A stretch of DNA of 18,074 nt from CAZBMJ01 sp964493205 (GTDB taxonomy: Bacteria; Myxococcota; UBA727; JABDBI01), in the NCBI GenBank assembly GCA_964493205.1, contig CAZBMJ010000040.1, forward strand, positions 1 through 18,074, read 5' to 3'. A program made the position numbers and the translations under genes. Position 1 is the first letter of the stretch; each line of letters begins with the position of its first letter. The notes beneath the pieces are model-generated. The model saw only the letters and a list, made by a program, of their open reading frames with translations, did not search any database and had not been told where the DNA came from. Of this stretch, positions 7,174-14,392 are shown in pieces.

Positions 7174-7218
7174 GATTATATAATTATTTAATACGTATTT
7201 TAAATATGAGAGGTTTTA

Positions 7219-9840
7219 ATGAAAATAATATTTAATATTAAACACTTAGTAGCTGTTTTTTGCCTATTAAGTGCTACTTTTGCTTATTCAAGCTTTGAAC
7301 TGCCTCCTTTAAAAACAGATGATGAAAAGCTGGCTTTTTTACTACAAGTTCGCAAGGAAATTCCCAAGCTTTTTGTAGACGCAGCCAAGTATGATATCGA
7401 TCTTTTTACGCTTTTAGATAACGAAGCCGAATTAGTTAATTTGCTTAAGAAATATGCAAGGTTTGATAAACTCTATTCGGACAAAAAATATCTCAATATA
7501 AGTGTAAAGCCCACTGGAAATATTTGGGTGGGAGAAGTGAAAATCAAGCCTGAGGCGATTAATGCTTGGAAAGATAGCATTCTTGAAAAGATCCAAATAG
7601 CACAAAGTGATTTTTCAAAACCACAGGATTTACTTACAGGAATTAATACGAAAGATATTCTGATTAGCGATCCTTTAGAGACATTAAATAAAATAAAGTT
7701 TATTAAAATAAATAAGAAAGATAAGTTAATAAATGACGATGGAGAACAAAATAATCAATTTGCAATATGCAAACGAATTCCACAAATGATAGAAAAATTT
7801 CAATGCATCAGAAACAACTATGATAAAATTAATAAATTGCCAAATCTGCCTTCAAAAGAGGATATTGATGGGATAATAAAGGGAATTCCCCTCGAAGAAA
7901 AAGTCTTTCCCCAATTTTATCTTGCTGCTGTTCTCAAGAAAAATCAAAACACCCCTGTTCCACAAGATTGGGACCAATTTAAAAATAGTATAGGGCAACT
8001 TAATGGCGAGGATTTAATATACTTGAACGATAGGGATGAAGTTTTAAAACCAATTCTTCTTACTTATTTTGATGGAGAAAAGGATAAACGCTTGTTAAGA
8101 GTTTTAGATTTTATACATAAAAAAATTAATAAGTATGCGTCTGATACTATTTCTCATAAAACCTTGGTGACATCTGAGGTTGAGCTCGTCCAGGTTCGTC
8201 CCGAGATAGGTATTTTTAGAGGTTGTATTGGAGGCGATTGCTCTTCTCGATACTCTTTTCCTTATCCCAACGATCCACACGAGAGAGTTTTTTATATTAA
8301 GACAAAAAAACTTAAGGGTTATGTCAGCACTACTGAAGTCATGGTGGGTGAAGAAAAAGCACTTTATGTGATCACCATTAGCGGTGCTAATGTTAGTGCT
8401 GAAAATGTGGAGCTAATTCTTAGAGGTTTTGAAAAAGCTAAAGAAACCTTAGGTGTCAAACATATTATCCTTCCTACGCTAGATAATCTTGTCGGCTTGA
8501 TCAATTTCCCTGCTATTAAAGCAGCCTATGAAAATCACATAAAAAAAAGCACTCGTAGTGTGGAACTGGTCTATCAAGATAAAGAAATTAGAGATGAAAT
8601 AGAAAAATATAAACCTGATTCAAGATACAACACAGGAAGTTATGACCATAGTGATAAAAACAAAAATGGGTGGGTGCTTTCCATTAAAAATAACCCAGTA
8701 GATGTTAATATTGCTGAACGATTAGTATCTCAAGATAATCCTTTTTCAAAGGAAGATTTTTTTGAGTCCATAAAAGAGCTGAGAATTTCTGGTAGAAAGG
8801 CAATGATTGATAAAGTTCTAAACACTCAGACAACAGAAACAGCTTTTGGCAAAGATGGGATAAGTGTAATTAATAGTCTTTTTTTGTTACTCGATTCCTG
8901 TACTGCGCCCGACGTTTTAAGCATTCATGAGTTTAAGACAAATATAAATGATAGGTTAAGAAAGTTAGGATTGGGCGAAGACTATTTAGAGAGGAATTCA
9001 AATTTGATGGTCCCAGGATATTTAAAATGTCAAGATGCATTTTCTAAAAATAATTTAGAAGAAGCTGCAATGCTAACGGCAAACGATATAAAAAATCATG
9101 AAGATGAATCATTACTATTTCCATTAATTAAAAGCCATATAGTAGAGTTAAATACAACTTCTGCATTTAAAAAATTAAATGAGCATTACTATGAAAAGCT
9201 CAGCAATCCTGACGTTGAAACGCGAAAAGCTGCCATTAGAGTTTTTTCAAAAACTAAACCTACAGATCCTAAAATTCATAGAGCTGTTGTTAAAGCTTTG
9301 GGTGGTAAAGTTTTTTCAAAAATTAAACCTACAGATCCTGAAATTCATAGAGCCCTTGTTAAAGCTTTGGGTGATGATGATTGGGAAGTCGCAGAAGCGG
9401 CAGCTAATGCTCTTGGGTATATTAAACCTACAGAACCTGAAGTTCATAAAGCTCTAGCTCAAGCTTTGGGGGACGATGATGGGTTAATCAGATATGCTGT
9501 TGCTGAGGCTCTTGAAAGTATTAAACCTACGAATCAAGAAGTGTTATGTGAAATCGCTAATTTATTGCAACACAAAAATTCAGATGTACGCCAAAAAGCT
9601 GCAAAAGTTCTCGGAAATATTGAATCTACAGATCCTGAAATTCATAAAGCCCTTGCTAAAGCTTTGGGTGATGATGATTCGTCAGTCAGGCAAGCTGCTG
9701 CTGAGGCTCTTGGAAATATTAAACCCACAGACCAAGTAGTTCTTCTTGAGATAGCTAAGTTATTGCAACATGAAAATGCAGATATACGCGCTAAAGCAAC
9801 TGAAGTTCTTAAAAAGATTAAAACTGCAGATGCTGAATAA
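7219..9840 (+). CDS. Exported HEAT-repeat protein with unnamed middle domain, 873 aa
   Basis: This is a predicted secreted or periplasmic protein. Residues 1-23 form a signal peptide (Lys-rich start, hydrophobic core, SATFA then YSS) with probable cleavage near 22, and no lipobox Cys. Residues about 24-320 are helical and unrecognised. The middle domain (about 325-500) has a striking R-G-C-I-G-G-D-C-S-S motif at 334-343, then a strand-helix-strand-helix order (ALYVITISG, VELILRGFEKAKETLG, VKHIILPT, INFPAIKAAYENH) that recalls a GNAT fold without the usual acetyl-CoA loop. Residues about 660-870 are HEAT/PBS-lyase-type repeats of 33 aa. The array alternates two repeat types (KALG-DDD and LLQ-H) in a 66-aa higher-order unit, plus one shortened 23-aa unit. 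GAGAGG (7208-7213) is a good ribosome binding site. HEAT arrays bind proteins; the partner is unknown. Confidence 0.8.
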   Translation: MKIIFNIKHLVAVFCLLSATFAYSSFELPPLKTDDEKLAFLLQVRKEIPKLFVDAAKYDIDLFTLLDNEAELVNLLKKYARFDKLYSDKKYLNISVKPTGNIWVGEVKIKPEAINAWKDSILEKIQIAQSDFSKPQDLLTGINTKDILISDPLETLNKIKFIKINKKDKLINDDGEQNNQFAICKRIPQMIEKFQCIRNNYDKINKLPNLPSKEDIDGIIKGIPLEEKVFPQFYLAAVLKKNQNTPVPQDWDQFKNSIGQLNGEDLIYLNDRDEVLKPILLTYFDGEKDKRLLRVLDFIHKKINKYASDTISHKTLVTSEVELVQVRPEIGIFRGCIGGDCSSRYSFPYPNDPHERVFYIKTKKLKGYVSTTEVMVGEEKALYVITISGANVSAENVELILRGFEKAKETLGVKHIILPTLDNLVGLINFPAIKAAYENHIKKSTRSVELVYQDKEIRDEIEKYKPDSRYNTGSYDHSDKNKNGWVLSIKNNPVDVNIAERLVSQDNPFSKEDFFESIKELRISGRKAMIDKVLNTQTTETAFGKDGISVINSLFLLLDSCTAPDVLSIHEFKTNINDRLRKLGLGEDYLERNSNLMVPGYLKCQDAFSKNNLEEAAMLTANDIKNHEDESLLFPLIKSHIVELNTTSAFKKLNEHYYEKLSNPDVETRKAAIRVFSKTKPTDPKIHRAVVKALGGKVFSKIKPTDPEIHRALVKALGDDDWEVAEAAANALGYIKPTEPEVHKALAQALGDDDGLIRYAVAEALESIKPTNQEVLCEIANLLQHKNSDVRQKAAKVLGNIESTDPEIHKALAKALGDDDSSVRQAAAEALGNIKPTDQVVLLEIAKLLQHENADIRAKATEVLKKIKTADAE
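9241..9378 (+). repeat. 69-bp tandem duplication inside the HEAT array
   Basis: 9241-9309 and 9310-9378 align with 7 differences in 69 bases. Each encodes 23 aa (VFSKxKPTDPxIHRAxVKALG plus two or three more residues). This is shorter than the 33-aa HEAT period, so the duplication inserted a partial repeat in frame. Confidence 0.85.
9472..9840 (+). repeat. 198-bp higher-order repeat in the HEAT array
   Basis: Residues 752-817 (9472-9669) are repeated as residues 818-873 (9670-9840), the second copy being cut short by the stop. Each unit has two HEAT repeats of 33 aa: a DDD-start, LLQ-end repeat followed by an H-start, ALG-end repeat. Confidence 0.8.
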
Positions 9841-9879
9841 TAGTAATATTGATGAACTTTCCACTACAAAGGGCTAAAA

Positions 9880-11598
9880 CTACCTATAGTTTAGTTCTTG
9901 CAAAAATAATAAGCTATTAGATAGTTCTTGATTGGTTTTTTCACTGCTCCATTTGAGTTCTTCGGCCATAATTTCTGTTATTTTACTTAAAGATTCTATT
10001 GCTGAATTAGTATCTAATATTCCAAGCCTAATTCTTCGTAAAATTATGTCTAATGCCGTTATGGCATACTCATAGCGAATAGCGTAAATTATTTCTGCTT
10101 CTATAAATGGATAATTACTTATTATTCTTGTTAATTTAGTTTTATTATCTATATTAATAACAGAATTCGCATGGTCGCCATAATTATTGTTTAGGTGTAG
10201 AATAATATCTTTATCTAAATCTTTATACTTTAAACTTGGATCATAAAACTTGGCCCCTACTAACTTAAGATCTTTAGTGACACTGTTATTTTTAGGCAAT
10301 AAATTTACTGTTTTAATAACCTGGTTAATGACATCTTCACCCATTTTTCTATAGGTGGTCCATTTGCCACCCACAATAGTAATTAAATTAGAATTACTTA
10401 CTTCGATAAAATGGTCTCGAGAAATTGATGCGGTATTGCTAATATGCTCACTTGGTTTAACTAACGGTCTAAGGCCGCTAAAACTAGCTAATACTTGTTC
10501 TGGCGCAATTTTTTGATCTAGAATTTGTGATACGTGCTCTAAAATATAATCTATTTCAGCTTGTGTAGCATGGGGATTTTGAATTATTTCAGCTTTTTCA
10601 TCAGTAGTTCCTACCAAGGTTTTATTTAACCAGGGAAGTAAAAATAATACTCTACCATCTTTAGTTTTAGGAATAATAAGCCCAGTGTTTTTAGGCACTA
10701 AATTTGGGGGCAATAAAATATGGCTACCTTGGCTTACTTCTATAAGTTTATGAGCGGCCGCATCATCCATCTGTCTAATACTATCGGCAAAAACTCCTGT
10801 GGCATTAATAACCACTTTTGCTTTTATGATAAAATTTTCATCAGTTACCATATCTTTAACTAGTGCGCTTGTAATAATTTTTTGCTCTTTGATTAATGAA
10901 GTAACTTGGGCATAATTTAGCGCTAGACCACCTTCATCAAAAGCAGTTAATATTAAGGCTAAATTCATTCGTGCATCATTAAATTGGCCGTCATAATAAC
11001 GAACACTTCCCTTAAGATTTTCTTTATTTATTTTAGGAAATAAAGAAATAGTTTCTTTGTAAGATAAGAACTCACTTTTACCAAAACTTGCCTTTCCAGC
11101 AACAAAATCATAAGTTTTTAAGCCCATCCAATAATAAATAGCATCAAACCAACTATATACAGGAGTGATAATAGCTAAGGGATTAGATAAATGAGGGGCA
11201 TTTTGTAAAAAATATTGACGTTCAGATAATGCATCTCGTACCAGCTCATATTCTTTTAGATCAAGCTTTTTAACAGCATTTTCTAAATATCGCACACCAC
11301 CATGAATAAGTTTCGTACTACGACTGGATGTTTCAGAAGCAAAATCACTTTGCTCTATGAGGGCTGCTTTTAATCCACGAGAAGAAGCTTCCAGCAAAGC
11401 TCCTGCCCCAGTAGCACCTCCACCTATGATCAAAATATCAAACTTTTCTGTTTTAAGCTTTGCTATTATTTCGGACCTAGATAAGTTTTTTTTAGTCATA
11501 AAATTATTTTCAAAACTGTAAGGGGTTATTTTTACAGACTTATCATAGTCTTGGCAGGAAATTAAAATCAATATATTTAAAAGCATTAATATTAACAT
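9880..11598 (-). CDS. glpD: FAD-dependent glycerol-3-phosphate dehydrogenase
   Basis: It oxidises sn-glycerol-3-phosphate to dihydroxyacetone phosphate and passes electrons to quinone at the cytoplasmic membrane. The FAD-binding Rossmann motif is IIGGGATGAG (57-66), followed by the family segment SSRSTKLIHGGVRYLE (91-106), LVGTTDEK (328-335), SGLRPLVKPSE (374-384) and the second signature GGKWTTYRKMG (410-420). The C-terminal helical domain includes the YEYAITALDIILRRIRLG segment. The enzyme core aligns from about residue 50, and the total is longer than E. coli GlpD (about 500 aa). The chosen start has a GTAGGT ribosome binding site 7 nt upstream. The alternative ATG at residue 34 (11499) has none. 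The extra N-terminus (MLILMLLNILILISC) looks like a lipoprotein signal but lacks a basic n-region. The gene converges with the HEAT gene, 39 nt apart. Confidence 0.93.
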   Translation of the reverse strand: MLILMLLNILILISCQDYDKSVKITPYSFENNFMTKKNLSRSEIIAKLKTEKFDILIIGGGATGAGALLEASSRGLKAALIEQSDFASETSSRSTKLIHGGVRYLENAVKKLDLKEYELVRDALSERQYFLQNAPHLSNPLAIITPVYSWFDAIYYWMGLKTYDFVAGKASFGKSEFLSYKETISLFPKINKENLKGSVRYYDGQFNDARMNLALILTAFDEGGLALNYAQVTSLIKEQKIITSALVKDMVTDENFIIKAKVVINATGVFADSIRQMDDAAAHKLIEVSQGSHILLPPNLVPKNTGLIIPKTKDGRVLFLLPWLNKTLVGTTDEKAEIIQNPHATQAEIDYILEHVSQILDQKIAPEQVLASFSGLRPLVKPSEHISNTASISRDHFIEVSNSNLITIVGGKWTTYRKMGEDVINQVIKTVNLLPKNNSVTKDLKLVGAKFYDPSLKYKDLDKDIILHLNNNYGDHANSVINIDNKTKLTRIISNYPFIEAEIIYAIRYEYAITALDIILRRIRLGILDTNSAIESLSKITEIMAEELKWSSEKTNQELSNSLLFLQELNYR

Positions 11599-11604
11599 TA
11601 TTTT

Positions 11605-11610
11605 ACCTAC
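11605..11610 (-). promoter_or_regulatory. Ribosome binding site that supports the long glpD start
   Basis: The minus strand reads GTAGGT followed by AAAATA and the ATG at 11598, with AGG 7 nt before the start. The internal ATG at 11499 is preceded only by AT-rich sequence. The long form, with its hydrophobic N-terminus, is therefore favoured. Confidence 0.55.
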
Positions 11611-11691
11611 TTTAATATTAAATAAATTACTTGTTTATATGATAGTTGTTGTGAGAAAATAAAGAGTAAATATTTTTAACTGGAATACATC

Positions 11692-12144
11692 ATGGCAGGA
11701 TTAAACTCTTTTATAGGACAAGAATTAGATAACAGACTTCTTACTATTGAAGCAGGTCTCATACATAGAATTTTTATGGCCATAAACCATCCTAATCAAT
11801 TTGATAAAGCAGTATTACTAGAAAAACCCTACTCTAACAAAGCATTACCAAGTTTTATTTTGGGGACTTTAATGGATACCCCCAAAATATATGGCTTGCT
11901 TGGTTTAAATATAAATAATGTATTATTAAGTAGAGAATCTATTATTTCTCATCAGCCAATTTATGCAGGGCAAAGTTTAAACATAAAAACTGTTCTAGAA
12001 AATGCTTATGAAAAACAGGCTACTATTAATCCTATTGGTTTTTTAGTTTTAAATATTTTGGGACAATATAAAAATGAATTAATTTTTTGCTGTGAACGAG
12101 TTTTGGCTGTACGTGGCGGCTTTAGTCGTAAAGGAAGTTTATGA
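11692..12144 (+). CDS. MaoC-like N-terminal hot-dog domain protein, 150 aa
   Basis: It resembles the FAS1_DH_region-type MaoC N-terminal hot-dog subunit, the non-catalytic partner of two-subunit (R)-enoyl-CoA or acyl-ACP hydratases such as HadA or HadC with HadB. Supporting features are the opening helix region (IEAGLIHRIFMAINHPN, 19-35), the buried-helix region (PSFILGTLMDTPKIYGLLGL, 53-72), the strand with ISHQPIYAGQSLNIKTVLEN (85-104) and a C-terminal ERVLAVRGG strand. It lacks the SGDxNPIH motif, as expected for this subunit. GGA lies 8 nt before the ATG. The stop overlaps the start of the second hot-dog gene by 4 nt, so the two are translationally coupled and probably form a heterodimer. 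Substrate unknown. It is divergent from glpD, with 93 nt between them. Confidence 0.7.
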   Translation: MAGLNSFIGQELDNRLLTIEAGLIHRIFMAINHPNQFDKAVLLEKPYSNKALPSFILGTLMDTPKIYGLLGLNINNVLLSRESIISHQPIYAGQSLNIKTVLENAYEKQATINPIGFLVLNILGQYKNELIFCCERVLAVRGGFSRKGSL

Positions 12145-12686
12145 AAAAATTTTGGATTGATGTTTCAGTGGGTGATTATTTGGAAAGCTTACAAAAACCT
12201 AAAATTTCGAGATTGCAAATAGCTCATTATTCTGTGGCTTTTAATGAATTTTCGCCTCTTCAACTAGATGATGATTATGCTAAAAATGCAGGTTTTAATA
12301 GCGTATTTGCTTCCAATTTAGTTTCTTTAAGCATTGCTCAAGAAATGATTAATAATTTTGCACAAAATGTTAATTTAATATCTATTAGCTCTACGTTTCA
12401 GCGCCTCTTATGGCCTGGGGATACTATCTCAGCTAAGGGCCTCATAGTACAACACTATCAGAAAAATCAAGAGTTTAGAGTCGGACTTACTATTTGGTGT
12501 GAAAATCAAGCCGGTGAAATAATCATGAAAGGTCTTGCTAATTTATTAATGTTCAAAGATGCTTCAGAGCAAAAGAATAGTTTATTGAGCACACCAGAAA
12601 TCAGTTCTGATTCTCGTGAATGGCTTAAAAATAAGTATTCAATGTGGTTTAAAGAAAAAAATAAATCAGATATAGCATTAGTTTAA
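12141..12686 (+). CDS. MaoC-family hot-dog protein with altered catalytic dyad, 181 aa
   Basis: This is a MaoC/R-hydratase fold protein. The segment IAHYSVAFNEFSPLQLDDDYAKNAGF (27-52, quoted in part) aligns with the family motif of the type YxxxSGDxNPIHxDxxxAxxAGF. At the catalytic positions the family has Asp and His; here they are Glu36 and Gln41, and the Asn is Ser38. The later PGDTISAKGLI segment (92-102) matches the usual strand. It may have lost hydratase activity, or act as an acyl-binding or structural subunit. Its overlapping partner (150 aa) also lacks the catalytic motif. AAGGAAG lies just before the start. About 40 extra residues follow the hot-dog fold. An EamA transporter follows after 20 nt. 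Confidence 0.75.
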   Translation: MKKFWIDVSVGDYLESLQKPKISRLQIAHYSVAFNEFSPLQLDDDYAKNAGFNSVFASNLVSLSIAQEMINNFAQNVNLISISSTFQRLLWPGDTISAKGLIVQHYQKNQEFRVGLTIWCENQAGEIIMKGLANLLMFKDASEQKNSLLSTPEISSDSREWLKNKYSMWFKEKNKSDIALV

Positions 12687-12706
12687 TTAAAATTTTCAGG
12701 TTATTT

Positions 12707-13606
12707 ATGACTCATATTTCTCCCAAAAAAGGCACTTGGCTTTCTGTATTTTCAGGCCTTTTATACGGTTCACTAGGCTATTTTGGCGTAGTGCTCATGA
12801 AAGCAGGATTTTCTGTAGCTAATTTATCTTTTTGGCGCTTTTTAATAGCCTTTGTCTTTATTATAATTGTTTTTGTAGTTAAAAAAGAAAAATATAATGC
12901 AAGTTTTTCTGAATTAACACAAGCATTTATTAACGGCGCCATATTTTATACAACACCAGCGGTGTTATTTTTTATGGCAACTAAAAAAATTGGCACAGGC
13001 CAAGCAATGGTAGTATTTTTTGTCTATCCAGCATTTGTTATGTTATTAAACTGGTGGTTTTTAAAGCAAAAACTTAAACTCTATTTTTTTGTATGTTTTG
13101 CCATAATTTTAACTGGTTTAGTTTTTTTAATAGACGTTGGCGAAGTTTCTTTTGATATAATAGGCATAGGCTTAAGCGTATTAGCCGCATTTTTTTATGC
13201 TGTTTACGTTTTTTGGAGTAAAAAATCAAAATTATCTCCAGTAGTATCAACTATGATGATTTCCTTTGGCTGTGTAGTCTCTTCATTATTATTTGCTCTA
13301 TTAGAAGGTTCTCTTATAGCTCCTAATGCTCTTGATCAATGGTTAAATATTTTAGCCATTGGCTTAGTTTGTTCAGCCATACCAATTTTATTATTACTCG
13401 AAGCCATTAAACACATATCAGCTGATAAAGCCTCGCTCTTATCAGTTACAGAGCCCATTTCGACTATTATTATTGGTGTTGTTTTACTCGATGAAGTAGT
13501 ACGCTTAAACACTATAATTGGTATATTATTAACATTAATAGGCGCATTAAGCATTATGATAGATTACAAAAAATTAGTTAATTTATTATATAAAAAAAAT
13601 AATTAA
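12707..13606 (+). CDS. EamA/DMT-superfamily transporter, 299 aa
   Basis: This is an inner-membrane drug/metabolite-superfamily carrier with ten predicted transmembrane helices arranged as two EamA halves (about 10-138 and 148-288). The first half carries the typical start LSVFSGLLYGSLGYFGVVLMKAGFS (15-37, quoted in part) and helix FYTTPAVLFFMATKKIGTGQA. The second half carries the helix with AAFFYAVYVFWSKKSK and the closing LEAIKHISADKASLLSVTEPISTIIIGVVLLDE, the commonest EamA signature. Members export or import amino acids, purines or other metabolites; the substrate cannot be read from sequence. AGG lies about 8 nt before the ATG. It is probably co-transcribed with the two hot-dog genes, but no functional link is evident. 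Confidence 0.9.
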   Translation: MTHISPKKGTWLSVFSGLLYGSLGYFGVVLMKAGFSVANLSFWRFLIAFVFIIIVFVVKKEKYNASFSELTQAFINGAIFYTTPAVLFFMATKKIGTGQAMVVFFVYPAFVMLLNWWFLKQKLKLYFFVCFAIILTGLVFLIDVGEVSFDIIGIGLSVLAAFFYAVYVFWSKKSKLSPVVSTMMISFGCVVSSLLFALLEGSLIAPNALDQWLNILAIGLVCSAIPILLLLEAIKHISADKASLLSVTEPISTIIIGVVLLDEVVRLNTIIGILLTLIGALSIMIDYKKLVNLLYKKNN

Positions 13607-13620
13607 TATAAATTTTTTTA

Positions 13621-13649
13621 TTGACATGCATGCAGATAATTGATATGAT
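13621..13649 (+). promoter_or_regulatory. Strong sigma-70 promoter of the toxin-antitoxin operon
   Basis: A consensus -35 TTGACA (13621-13626), a 17-nt spacer and TATGAT (13644-13649, 5 of 6) form the best promoter in the window. The predicted transcription start falls at about 13656, on or next to the antitoxin ATG, so the mRNA would be leaderless or nearly so. Confidence 0.75.
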
Positions 13650-13658
13650 GCATGCATG
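13625..13658. promoter_or_regulatory. Operator-like perfect inverted repeat at the TA promoter
   Basis: CATGCATGCA (13625-13634) and TGCATGCATG (13649-13658) are perfect inverted repeats of 10 bp separated by 14 bp. They start at the end of the -35 box and reach from the -10 box into the start codon. Binding by the ribbon-helix-helix antitoxin would block RNA polymerase, the usual autoregulation of this family. Confidence 0.65.
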
Positions 13659-13910
13659 AAGACAAGTACAAAACGCCAATATACCATTAGAAATATCTCA
13701 GCCAATATTGATAAGGCTATAAGAAAACGTATGAAAGATGAAGGGAAAAGCCTTAATACAGTAGTGTTAGAAGCATTGGCTAACAGTAACCAAATAAAAT
13801 CACACCGGGATCTAAGCTATCTTATTGGCAGTTTAAGCGAAAAAGAGGCAAAGATTATTAGTACAGAAATCCAAAAGCAAAAAACTATTGATCCGGATCT
13901 CTGGCTATGA
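13656..13910 (+). CDS. FitA/VapB-like ribbon-helix-helix antitoxin, 84 aa
   Basis: This is the antitoxin of a type II toxin-antitoxin pair. Residues 8-42 fit the ribbon-helix-helix DNA-binding fold: strand YTIRNIS, helix IDKAIRKRMKDEG, then SLNTVVLEAL. This pattern (IRNxS/P...L.....G.S....L..AL) is typical of FitA and related Arc-like antitoxins. The C-terminal part (about 50-84) ends IDPDLWL and should wrap the toxin active site. Its stop overlaps the toxin start by 4 nt (ATGA), giving coupled translation. There is no ribosome binding site, and the promoter places the transcript start at the ATG, which suggests leaderless translation. It probably represses its own promoter through the inverted repeat that overlaps the start codon. 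Confidence 0.88.
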   Translation: MKTSTKRQYTIRNISANIDKAIRKRMKDEGKSLNTVVLEALANSNQIKSHRDLSYLIGSLSEKEAKIISTEIQKQKTIDPDLWL

Positions 13911-14290
13911 AAATAGCTATTGATTCAAATCGTTATACCGATTTTTGTCGTGGCGATAAAAAAGCAATTGAAGTTATAGAATCTGCAATAGAAATCTATT
14001 TGCCCCTTATCGTCTTAGGGGAACTAAGAGCAGGTTTTGCTTATGGCACTCGCTTAGAAAAAAATGAAAGCCTCTTAAATAGATTTATAAATGAAGAAAG
14101 CGTTTTCGTACTATGCCCAAATGAGCAAACTACGCGTTTTTATGCGGATATTTACACTGCATTAAGAAAAAAGGGCAGACCCATACCAACCAACGATTTA
14201 TGGATTGCAGCGTTAGCGTGGCAACATAATTTAGCTTTGTTTGCGAGAGACAGTGATTTTGACCATATCCCTCAACTAGTAAGAATCTAA
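13907..14290 (+). CDS. PIN-domain ribonuclease toxin, VapC/FitB-like, 127 aa
   Basis: This is a metal-dependent RNase toxin of the PIN family, inhibited by the preceding antitoxin. The acidic active-site residues are visible: Asp6 in AIDSNRYTDF, Glu39 in LGELRAG, Asp97 in PTNDLWIAA, and Asp115/Asp117 in ARDSDFDHIPQL. All the expected positions are present, so the toxin should be catalytically competent. Length is normal for the family. These enzymes cut tRNA or rRNA at defined sites; the target is unknown. The gene overlaps the antitoxin by 4 nt. The pair sits between a metabolic block and icmF, consistent with a small independently acquired module. Confidence 0.9.
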   Translation: MKIAIDSNRYTDFCRGDKKAIEVIESAIEIYLPLIVLGELRAGFAYGTRLEKNESLLNRFINEESVFVLCPNEQTTRFYADIYTALRKKGRPIPTNDLWIAALAWQHNLALFARDSDFDHIPQLVRI

Positions 14291-14296
14291 ATCAAT

Positions 14297-14318
14297 AAAA
14301 TCCTAAACTTTCTTTAAA
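14297..14318 (+). repeat. Short direct repeat flanking icmF (left)
   Basis: This 22-nt AT-rich segment, with core CCTAAACT and TTTAAA, matches 17738-17759 at 19 of 22 positions. Each copy starts 6 nt after a stop codon (the toxin at 14290, icmF at 17731). Low complexity makes chance similarity possible. Confidence 0.3.
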
Positions 14319-14382
14319 CCCTTAAGCCTTTTTGGAAGAAAACGCTTTATTTATCTTTTATACCTTAAGGCATAAGATACTT

Positions 14383-14386
14383 GGAG
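14383..14386 (+). promoter_or_regulatory. Ribosome binding site deciding the icmF start
   Basis: GGAG lies 6 nt before the ATG at 14393. The in-frame TTG at 14381, 12 nt further upstream, overlaps the GGAG itself and is not needed. The ATG start also matches the usual N-terminus just before the B12-binding domain. Confidence 0.75.
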
Positions 14387-14392
14387 CAAATC

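Larger units (their letters stand above)
6658..7218. other. 561-nt intergenic spacer with repeats
   Basis: No gene is supported here in either strand. The spacer holds one minus-strand copy of the hairpin repeat family (6681-6716) and two islands of higher GC (6910-6932 and 6971-7013) that look like members of another dispersed palindromic repeat class. The rest is AT-rich. TATAAT at 7168-7173 could be the -10 of a promoter for the downstream gene, but no good -35 accompanies it. I saw no tRNA. Confidence 0.55.

Noticed and set aside
6658..7218. tRNA or small RNA gene in the long spacer
   Set aside because: No cloverleaf arms or T-loop consensus were seen. The structured parts are accounted for by the repeats.
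9179..9739. Two overlapping open frames of 92 and 81 aa inside the HEAT region
   Set aside because: They are out-of-frame shadows. Repeated KFI/LKLWV segments simply reflect the HEAT DNA repeats read in another frame.
9841..9900. Bidirectional terminator between the HEAT gene and glpD
   Set aside because: Only a short AT-rich imperfect stem (AACTA/TAGTT) that overlaps the glpD stop is visible, with no T-run, so it is not callable.
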